Assembly (NCBI GenBank): GCA_017995875.1
Contig: JAGOIB010000049.1
Location: forward strand, 1 to 13,479
Direction of reading: 5' to 3'
Source of the DNA: Saprospiraceae bacterium
GTDB lineage: Bacteria; Bacteroidota; Bacteroidia; Chitinophagales; Saprospiraceae
Length of the DNA stretch: 13,479 nt
A model generated the notes under the pieces. The model was not told the origin of the DNA, made no database searches, and worked only from the letters and a program-made list of their open reading frames with translations. The position numbers were made by a program, and so were the translations under genes. Positions 7,651-13,184 of the stretch are shown here, one piece after another (the first letter of the stretch is position 1; every line of letters starts with the position of its first letter).

Positions 7651-8174
7651 TTTATCATCAATAATAAACTGCGTAACCCCGGTCCTCCCAGGAAATATTT
7701 TTTCTCATCCTTCAGCTGATCTCTCAGCATCCCAATGGCCGCGCGTAATCGGGTCTTGACGGTCCCCAGCGGCATATCCAACGTATCAGAAATTTCTTGT
7801 TGCGTATATCCCTTGAGATAAGCGTATTCGAGTACAATACGATGGTTTTCACCCAATCCTGACAGTAGGGTGGCTACATCTATGTTCGTTCCTTCCGGGG
7901 TGCTCATTACAGGCCTATATACGATTTCATCGACCGGAATAGTTTTTTGCCTGGCTTGAAAAGTTTTGAGTCGCTTTTGATCCAGGGCTGTATTTCGGGC
8001 GATAACGCTCATCCAGGTGAAGAGCGAAGCCTTGCCGGGATCAAAGTCCCGTATGCTGTTCCAAACCTTCAACATGGTTTTTTGGAGGACATCTTCTGCT
8101 ATCTGCTCATCATCCAATATCCGGTTGACAATACCAAATAAGCTATCAGCATAGTGATCATACAGGAGCGACAT
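7641..8174 (-). CDS. ECF-type RNA polymerase sigma factor (start uncertain)
   Basis: This sigma-70 family extracytoplasmic-function factor directs RNA polymerase to its own promoter set and is presumably held by the anti-sigma protein encoded next. From the first ATG the protein has 177 residues. Region 2 is at about 1-68, with LLYDHYADSLFG, AEDVLQKTMLKVWNSI and the promoter-melting and -10 contacts in LFTWMSVIARNTALDQKR. Region 4 is at about 100-155, with the helix-turn-helix GYTQQEISDTLDMPLGTVKTRL. The reading frame stays open and family-like for 17 codons upstream of the ATG (to an ATC at 8225), which would restore a typical length of 194 residues; no ATG, GTG or TTG occurs in that stretch. 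The true start is therefore either a rare ATC or this truncated ATG. The 3' end overlaps the anti-sigma gene by 10 nt. Confidence 0.9.
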   Translation of the reverse strand: MSLLYDHYADSLFGIVNRILDDEQIAEDVLQKTMLKVWNSIRDFDPGKASLFTWMSVIARNTALDQKRLKTFQARQKTIPVDEIVYRPVMSTPEGTNIDVATLLSGLGENHRIVLEYAYLKGYTQQEISDTLDMPLGTVKTRLRAAIGMLRDQLKDEKKYFLGGPGLRSLLLMIKWV

Positions 8175-8225
8175 GCCTCGCTCATTCCGATCTTGTAAAA
8201 GTGATATGATTTGTTCGGTGCTGAT
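8175..8225 (-). other. In-frame upstream extension of the ECF sigma factor starting with ATC
   Basis: Reading upstream in the sigma frame gives ISTEQIISLLQDRNERG before the first ATG. ECF factors commonly start with a short M-S/T-x-E/D-x-I segment followed by an amphipathic helix ending in a DERG/NERG-like turn, so this stretch looks like the missing N-terminal helix with ATC (8223-8225) in place of ATG. The frame is open back to a TAA at 8262-8264, with no canonical start. A near-match to the -7 box (TATTTTCG at 8253-8246) lies about 20 nt upstream. It could be non-AUG initiation, a real point mutation, or a sequencing error. Confidence 0.55.
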
Positions 8226-8325
8226 GTGGTGGCCTTTTGAGTATACGAAAATAGGGATTTTTTATCTAATGATCTAGCGGTTGCTGAGCTGTAGCACAAG
8301 GTTGTGGGTAAGCAGGTCGAAGCAT

Positions 8326-8382
8326 GATCTGGTGATTTAGTGATCTGCTGATTGGATCAGCGATCTGGTGATCAGTGATCTC
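8326..8382. repeat. Degenerate TGATCTGG-type octamer array with clustered GATC sites
   Basis: Irregular units of about 8 nt (TGATCTGG, TGATTTAG, TGATCTGC, TGATTGGA and so on) fill this stretch. It contains six GATC tetramers (starting at 8326, 8342, 8355, 8362, 8370 and 8377). A perfect 6-bp hairpin GCTGAT-TGG-ATCAGC lies at 8347-8361. It sits upstream of the sigma gene and downstream of the MmcQ/YjbR gene. The surrounding gap (8265-8402) holds no gene that I can recognise. Confidence 0.7.
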
Positions 8383-8402
8383 CAAAATGCTTCGTCTTTA
8401 AC

Positions 8403-8462
8403 TTAGCCTTAGCCTTAGCCTTCGCCTCAGCCTTTACCTCAGCCTTTACCTCAGCCTTAGCC
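8403..8462. repeat. Hexamer tandem array (TYAGCC), ten units, overlapping the MmcQ/YjbR stop
   Basis: Ten consecutive 6-nt units are visible: three TTAGCC, then TTCGCC, then alternating TCAGCC and TTTACC, and a final TTAGCC at 8457-8462. The stop codon of the neighbouring gene (TAA at 8459-8457) is the first half of that last unit, and the preceding glycine codon GGC is its second half. Because the period is two codons, the sense strand past the stop offers a ladder of further in-frame TGA/TAA codons. This is the same hexamer family as at 6835-6864. Confidence 0.92.
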
Positions 8463-8798
8463 TTTGTTCCACTTTTCTGCCAAACTCTTTGGTGCTACAT
8501 TACAATAAGAGGATGTAAGGGCATCCTGGAAGAGTTCTTTTTTAATCAACTTTAAAGTAATGAAAGTCCATCCTTGTAATCCCCATTTATTGGGGACGGG
8601 ATAGATCATTGTTTTATCAATTTTACAAAAGATATCCTGCGCTATTTCATCGAGTTTGATGCAGGCAATTTGATTTTTTTCATCAAGGGTCAGGAATATT
8701 TTCTTTTTTACCCTAAAGGATGGTTTTTCAAAATGGGGTTGTTCTTCCGCACCTTCATAGGATAGAGCTAGTTGCCTTGCGGTTTTAAGGGATACCAT
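8457..8798 (-). CDS. MmcQ/YjbR family protein
   Basis: This 113-residue small cytoplasmic protein belongs to the MmcQ/YjbR (CyaY-like fold) family, often labelled DNA-binding, with no settled biochemical role. Recognisable family features are the N-terminal helix MVSLKTARQLALSYEGAEEQPHFEKPSFRV (1-30), whose PHFEKPSFRV is characteristic, the strand pair KKIFLTLDEKNQIACIKL (32-49), the YPVPNKWGLQGWTFI segment (66-80), and a C-terminal helix ending in SLAEKW. The start at 8798 is a clear ATG. It follows the methyltransferase gene by 21 nt on the same strand and is probably co-transcribed. The terminal glycine codon and stop belong to the hexamer array, so the extreme C-terminus was probably defined by the repeat. 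Confidence 0.88.
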   Translation of the reverse strand: MVSLKTARQLALSYEGAEEQPHFEKPSFRVKKKIFLTLDEKNQIACIKLDEIAQDIFCKIDKTMIYPVPNKWGLQGWTFITLKLIKKELFQDALTSSYCNVAPKSLAEKWNKG

Positions 8799-8819
8799 AA
8801 TATGGAAAACGAAATTGTG

Positions 8820-9584
8820 TTACGACTGGATTCGTTTAAATTCTAGCCTGGCGATGTCTTTACGTGATGTAAATACTTTATCCAATTGCCGTGTAACAGG
8901 TAATGTCAGGTTTTGAAGCAATACGGAAATGCCATTTAATGCTTCTCCTTCAACCCTGTCTTTTGAATTTAATCCCTTCCGAATGGCGCCACTGACATAG
9001 TAACTCGTCCGTATGTTGATCCACTTAGAACTGACTAATTCAAATCCATGCTGTCTGCAGATATTTTCATAATAACTGACAGGGCGGCCGTAACATAACT
9101 CGTCACCAATGACTTCATCTTCGATGCGTTCAAATAAAAAAACGCGATCACCAGATACTCTACACAATTCGGACATCAATTGTTTGAGCATGACTTCATC
9201 TGTATTGTGTTGAAGTACAGTTGCAGTAAAAACGATATCGAATGAACGATCTTCAAACGGCAAAGAAGTCCCGTTTACTTTGATGATATTAACTTCGGGT
9301 GGCAGGTTTGATTTTGCCAACTCTACCATGTCTGGTGAGATATCTACACCTGTGAGTGATTTAGCAGATCTGGAAAGCAATTCTTTTAAGTTACCACCTG
9401 GTCCACTACCTATTTCCAGCACTTTTTTTCCGCTGAAATCAACCTCATGGAACAATGACAGAAACCGTTCCCGCTTATACCTGTAGTAGGGCTCGTCATC
9501 TCCTGCAATGACATTTTTTCCCTTACGGGCTTTGATTCGCTTAGCTACATCAGACCAATAGGGTTCCGGATGATATTCACTCAT
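8820..9584 (-). CDS. Class I SAM-dependent methyltransferase
   Basis: This 254-residue cytoplasmic enzyme has a Rossmann-type methyltransferase core. Motif I VLEIGSGPGGN (55-65) is the glycine-rich SAM loop, the acidic D81 in TGVDIS ends strand 2 and should bind the ribose hydroxyls, and NGTSLPFEDRSFDIVFTATVLQH covers motifs II and III (104-126). The N-terminal lead HPEPYWSDVAKRIKAR and the C-terminal third have no specific signature that I recognise, so the acceptor (small molecule, lipid or glycan) is unknown. I chose ATG at 9584; an in-frame GTG at 9602 would add six residues, but it overlaps the candidate -7 box TACCTTTG and would lie upstream of the transcript start. The MmcQ/YjbR gene follows 21 nt downstream. 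Confidence 0.88.
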   Translation of the reverse strand: MSEYHPEPYWSDVAKRIKARKGKNVIAGDDEPYYRYKRERFLSLFHEVDFSGKKVLEIGSGPGGNLKELLSRSAKSLTGVDISPDMVELAKSNLPPEVNIIKVNGTSLPFEDRSFDIVFTATVLQHNTDEVMLKQLMSELCRVSGDRVFLFERIEDEVIGDELCYGRPVSYYENICRQHGFELVSSKWINIRTSYYVSGAIRKGLNSKDRVEGEALNGISVLLQNLTLPVTRQLDKVFTSRKDIARLEFKRIQS

Positions 9585-9601
9585 TTTCTCTGTTTGTGGC
9601 A

Positions 9602-9609
9602 CAAAGGTA
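9602..9609 (-). promoter_or_regulatory. Candidate -7 box (TACCTTTG) of the methyltransferase gene
   Basis: On the minus strand this reads TACCTTTG, an exact fit to TAnnTTTG and one base from the boxes at 3883 and 11256. It implies a transcript start near 9595 and a leader of about 10 nt to the ATG at 9584, which argues against the GTG at 9602. The place where a -33 element is expected coincides with the first TTAGAAGG repeat unit. Confidence 0.5.
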
Positions 9610-9627
9610 GGATTTCAAATGAAAGGA

Positions 9628-9720
9628 TTAGAAGGTTAGAAGGTTAGAAGGTTATAGGTTTATGGGTTTATAGGTATAGGAGATTAAGAGTTTAGAAGGT
9701 AATAAAGGTTATAGGTTATA
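9628..9720. repeat. TTAGAAGG / TTATAGG short tandem array
   Basis: Three exact TTAGAAGG octamers (9628-9651) are followed by shortened and decayed units such as TTATAGG, TTTATGG, TTATAGG and TAATAAAGG up to about 9720. The tract lies between the methyltransferase promoter and the 3' end of the haloperoxidase-like gene and has no coding potential that I can support. Confidence 0.8.
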
Positions 9721-9725
9721 GAAAA

Positions 9726-9748
9726 CTACTCACTACTCACTACTCACT
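9726..9748. repeat. CTACTCA heptamer array overlapping the haloperoxidase stop
   Basis: Three exact CTACTCA units (9726-9746) plus two bases form a heptamer array of the same family as at 232-263. The third unit supplies the TAG stop codon (9742-9740 on the minus strand) and the neighbouring serine and glutamate codons of the haloperoxidase-like gene. The sense strand then offers TGA and TAG in other frames because of the 7-nt period. Confidence 0.88.
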
Positions 9749-11224
9749 TTTCACTAATTTTTGATACCATTTCCATACCTCTTGTCCGACCTTATGGCCT
9801 AAGGCAAGTCCTTCCACATTGTCGGCCTGGATGTGGTATCCACCAAGGACGCGCGAAATACCTGCTTTTTCAGCGGTTTCTGTAAACGTTGCAAATGAAA
9901 GCACAACCGTATCACCTATATTTTCCGGTTCGGTCAATTCGCCCGGCACGCGCTTAATGTTTAATCCGAAGTGATCATCACCTGTATACAATTTCAATAC
10001 TTCTGCACATGCACCACTTACAGTACTATGCCCGGAAACATATGCGGGGAACGGTGGGCATAAGAAATTGTCGGGAGAATAAGGCCTCCAATCCTGCCCT
10101 TTCATGGATATCATGCCTTTGCCGGGTCCGCCCCATCCTTTGATCGTCTTATCCTTGAAATAATAATGCACTAACGAATACGGTCTTGCAAAATCATAAT
10201 ACATCTTGGTGTCCCAACAAGCAATGAATGCATCCATCGCAGCTACTTCTGTAAGCAAAAGCAATTTTACATCTTCATCAATCGTAAAGCTGTCACGTTC
10301 TGAAACATTCAATGCAAATTTTAACCAATGCCCTGCCTGTTGAACTGAAGATGGTCCATCACGCATAAATTCAACCAAAGCTTTTTGGTCGTTGGTAAGA
10401 TTGGCCTGCATATCAACTACTTCCTTCACTTCTTTTTCCAATTGCACGGAACCGATAGTCGGCGGTGGTGGTGACCTGAATTGATCAGCGGATTGTAAAG
10501 CGACAGGCTTAACTTTTCCCCAATGGGGTGTTAAACATCCTGGTGCAAATCTTCCACCTTTATTGTCAGAAAAATATTTGGGCTGCCAATGGCTTATGTC
10601 CTTATTGCTATCAGGTGTATTGACTGGATTATAAAAAGTGTAATCAAAGTAGGATGTGCCTTCAGAGCCCTCGACTTCTCCATATTGATTCGAGCCATCA
10701 TTTTTTCGTGCATCAATTACTGAACGCGCTGCAAGATTTCCAATGCCTTCAGGAGTCAATGGGTCAAGTGATTTATTGTCAGGATCAAATCCTAATGCAA
10801 CCATATATTCCCTGAAGGTGGATGTATCAGAAAAATAATATTCACTAAGAATTCGGTAGGCAGCATAGCTGATCGCCACTTCTTTATTTTGGTCAGTGTG
10901 TTCGTTTGCCGGCCTTCTTTCAACACCTTCCAGGTAGACAGGTTTTGCCATTGAATCATACCTTGTCCAGGCATCAAAAACAGCGACTGAAAATAATCCG
11001 AGATACCTTGAAGTCACCGTAGGCCTGGGCTTAAACCGTTCGGTATCCCGGGAGGTCGCTTCAAGGGCTTTTTCTGCCCATCGGTAAACAATGCTTTGAA
11101 CGGCTACAGTATCTCTTGCACCTTTGGCGCCTTCCATAAAAGCTGGCTTTTTCAGGTCTGGTTTGCAGCCTGAACAGAGGCCCAGGATGAAAACCGGAAA
11201 AAAAAGCAAACGAAACAGCGCCAT
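9740..11224 (-). CDS. Vanadium-dependent haloperoxidase / PAP2-like lipoprotein
   Basis: This 494-residue exported protein belongs to the PAP2/vanadium haloperoxidase superfamily. Its signal peptide MALFRLLFFPVFILGLCSGC ends in a cysteine at 20, so it is probably lipidated, although the lipobox has cysteine rather than leucine at -3. The full oxyanion-binding signature is present: K340-x6-R347-P348, SGH at 397-399, and SRxxxGxHxxxD with R458, H464 and D468. These residues bind vanadate in haloperoxidases or phosphate in PAP2 phosphatases. The length and helical body fit the bacterial haloperoxidase-like subgroup that is common in Bacteroidota. Halide choice, or even peroxidase rather than phosphatase activity, cannot be read from the sequence. 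I chose ATG at 11224, not the longer frame to 11338, because the signal peptide starts there and a -7 box lies at 11249-11256. The C-terminus ends in a heptamer array. Confidence 0.87.
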   Translation of the reverse strand: MALFRLLFFPVFILGLCSGCKPDLKKPAFMEGAKGARDTVAVQSIVYRWAEKALEATSRDTERFKPRPTVTSRYLGLFSVAVFDAWTRYDSMAKPVYLEGVERRPANEHTDQNKEVAISYAAYRILSEYYFSDTSTFREYMVALGFDPDNKSLDPLTPEGIGNLAARSVIDARKNDGSNQYGEVEGSEGTSYFDYTFYNPVNTPDSNKDISHWQPKYFSDNKGGRFAPGCLTPHWGKVKPVALQSADQFRSPPPPTIGSVQLEKEVKEVVDMQANLTNDQKALVEFMRDGPSSVQQAGHWLKFALNVSERDSFTIDEDVKLLLLTEVAAMDAFIACWDTKMYYDFARPYSLVHYYFKDKTIKGWGGPGKGMISMKGQDWRPYSPDNFLCPPFPAYVSGHSTVSGACAEVLKLYTGDDHFGLNIKRVPGELTEPENIGDTVVLSFATFTETAEKAGISRVLGGYHIQADNVEGLALGHKVGQEVWKWYQKLVKSE

Positions 11225-11248
11225 GTCTAAAAATGTAAATTTTCCCGT

Positions 11249-11256
11249 CAAAAGTA
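11249..11256 (-). promoter_or_regulatory. Candidate -7 box (TACTTTTG) of the haloperoxidase-like gene
   Basis: The minus strand reads TACTTTTG, identical to the box at 3876-3883. A transcript start near 11242 would leave a leader of about 18 nt before the ATG at 11224. No -33 element is evident. The remaining gap to 11360 is shared with the divergent oxidoreductase gene, for which I found no exact plus-strand TAnnTTTG box. Confidence 0.5.
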
Positions 11257-11360
11257 TCCGAATATTGACAGATTGAGGTGGAAATCCCTGGAGGTCAGGG
11301 AGAAAGACTAAAATCCAATCGCGAAGCGGATTTTTCACTAATTTTCACCCCCTATTTGCA

Positions 11361-13184
11361 TTGTGTCATGATTCAATCTCTGTCATTTTGAAACCTACTG
11401 ATTTATCAGATCCCGAATATTTTCATAAAGTCGTCGATTGCCAATACGCCTGCCCTGCACATACGCCTGTGCCTGAGTACATACGGATGATTGCCCTGGG
11501 TAGGTATGATGACGCTTATATGATCAATTGGGAATCCAATGTGTTCCCGGGTGTCCTGGGTCGTACCTGTGACCGCCCTTGCGAACCGGCTTGCCGTCGG
11601 GGCAGGGTAGAAGAGAAACCAGTTGCCATTTGCCGCCTCAAAAGGGTGGCAGCTGACAATAAAGGAGATATCTCTGACCGGATTCCCCAGGGCCCATTTG
11701 TCTCAAACGGCAAAAAAATAGCCCTTATTGGAGGAGGCCCTGCTTCCCTCACGGTGGCACGCGACCTGGCGCCGATCGGCTACGAAATCCATTTATACGA
11801 TGAGCAACCTTCAGGTGGTGGATTTATGCGCAGTCAGATCCCTTCATTCCGGCTTCCGGAAGAAGTGCTCAACGAGGAAGTCAATTATATTCTTGACATG
11901 GGTGTGCACAAGCACTTCAATACCTATGTTTCAAGTATGAAGGATATACTAAGCAAGGACTATGATGCTGTATTCGTTGGGACAGGTGCACCAAGAGGCA
12001 AAGATCTACCTAAACTTCCCGGCCGATGGGATGCAAAAGAGAAAGTACATATCGGTATCAACTGGCTCGCCAGTGTAGCCTTTGGACATATTGAAAAGAT
12101 CGGTAAGAAAGTCATCGTTGTCGGTGGTGGAAATACTGCGATGGATTGTTGCCGCACAGCGCGTAGGCTTGGAGGTGTAGATGTGAAAGTCGTGGTCCGC
12201 AGCCCGTTTGAAGATATGAAAGCCTCCGCATGGGAAATCGAAGATGCACAGCATGAAGACATACCCATTTTAAATTGCCATAATCCAAAATCATTTGTGG
12301 TGGAGAACGGTGTGCTGAAAGGCATGATGTTTTCAAAAGTGCAGGCGGTGTATGATGAAAAAGGCAAGCGAAGTTTAGTGGAGGTCAATGAGCCTGAAGT
12401 CTTCATTGAAGCAGATGATGTGTTGATGGCGATCGGCCAGGACAATGCGTTCCCATGGATAGAAAGAGATTTAGGAATTGAGTTTGGCGAATGGGAAATA
12501 CCGGTTGTCAATAAAACCACATTGCAATCTTCATTACCAAAAGTATTTTTTGGAGGTGATGCTGCTTTTGGTCCGCAAAATGTAATTACGGCGGTGGCAC
12601 ATGGTCATCAGGCTGCGGTTTCTATTGAGTTGTACTGTCAGTCCATGGATATCAATGACAGGCCTGATCCGATGACTAATCTATATAGTCAGAAGATGGG
12701 TATTCATGAATGGAGTTATGATAACTACGTTGTGGATGACCTCCGATACAAAGTGCCTCATGCCAATAAGACCCTGACGTTGCAGAATCGCATGATTGAG
12801 GTTGAGCTTGGATTTGATGGGTTGACTGGTTTTAAGGAAGCGCAACGATGCCTTAATTGTGATGTGCAGACGGTTTTTGAAAAGAGTCGTTGTATTGAAT
12901 GTGATGCATGTGTGGATATATGTCCTACGAGTTGTATCACGTTTACAACAAATGATGAAGAAGATTTGCTCCGTACGCATCTCACTATGCCGGCGCTTAA
13001 TAAAACACAAGATTTGTATGTCTCCGACCTGTTGCCTACAGGTCGTGTGATGGTAAAAGATGAAGACGTATGCCTGCATTGCGGATTGTGTGCCGAACGG
13101 TGCCCGACTGCTGCATGGGATATGCAGAAATTTCTATATAATGTCACCAAAGCTTCTCATGTATGTCCGTCAGTGGTGGGGTAA
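11361..13184 (+). CDS. GltD-like FAD/NAD(P)-dependent oxidoreductase with C-terminal ferredoxin clusters
   Basis: This 607-residue cytoplasmic flavoprotein resembles the glutamate synthase small subunit, with added iron-sulfur domains. The N-terminal Fe-S domain has CQYAC (27-31) and GRTCDRPCEPACRRG (68-81). The FAD loop is IALIGGGPAS (120-129) and the NAD(P)H loop is VIVVGGGNTA (251-260), and FFGGDAAFGP (396-405) is the second FAD contact. The C-terminus adds two [4Fe-4S] motifs, CIECDACVDICP (511-522) and CLHCGLCAERCP (571-582), plus C497/C500. The protein probably moves electrons between NAD(P)H and the 2-oxoacid oxidoreductase whose gene overlaps its end by 22 nt; it is unlikely to be a true glutamate synthase subunit because no large subunit is adjacent. 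The start is unclear: no in-frame ATG or GTG exists, and TTG at 11361 or TTG at 11388 (beginning KPTDLSDPEYF) are the options. Confidence 0.88.
   Translation: MCHDSISVILKPTDLSDPEYFHKVVDCQYACPAHTPVPEYIRMIALGRYDDAYMINWESNVFPGVLGRTCDRPCEPACRRGRVEEKPVAICRLKRVAADNKGDISDRIPQGPFVSNGKKIALIGGGPASLTVARDLAPIGYEIHLYDEQPSGGGFMRSQIPSFRLPEEVLNEEVNYILDMGVHKHFNTYVSSMKDILSKDYDAVFVGTGAPRGKDLPKLPGRWDAKEKVHIGINWLASVAFGHIEKIGKKVIVVGGGNTAMDCCRTARRLGGVDVKVVVRSPFEDMKASAWEIEDAQHEDIPILNCHNPKSFVVENGVLKGMMFSKVQAVYDEKGKRSLVEVNEPEVFIEADDVLMAIGQDNAFPWIERDLGIEFGEWEIPVVNKTTLQSSLPKVFFGGDAAFGPQNVITAVAHGHQAAVSIELYCQSMDINDRPDPMTNLYSQKMGIHEWSYDNYVVDDLRYKVPHANKTLTLQNRMIEVELGFDGLTGFKEAQRCLNCDVQTVFEKSRCIECDACVDICPTSCITFTTNDEEDLLRTHLTMPALNKTQDLYVSDLLPTGRVMVKDEDVCLHCGLCAERCPTAAWDMQKFLYNVTKASHVCPSVVG

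Noticed and set aside
8099..8299. 66-codon minus-strand frame overlapping the sigma factor start
   Set aside because: It is a different frame from the sigma factor, and the translation is composition-biased without a motif. The sigma frame's own upstream extension explains the region better.
9585..9602. GTG start for the methyltransferase
   Set aside because: It overlaps the candidate -7 box, and the ATG at 9584 fits the promoter spacing better.
9628..9651. Telomere-like TTAGAAGG repeat
   Set aside because: Only three exact octamers, then decay, in a bacterial intergenic context with other unrelated short repeats; nothing supports a telomere or replication terminus.
11225..11338. N-terminal extension of the haloperoxidase-like frame
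   Set aside because: The 38 extra residues precede a complete signal peptide and span the candidate promoter box at 11249-11256, so they are unlikely to be translated.
11960..12520. 186-codon open frame on the minus strand inside the GltD-like gene
   Set aside because: It is antisense to a gene with clear cofactor motifs, and its serine/threonine-rich translation has no recognisable domain; it is a shadow frame.
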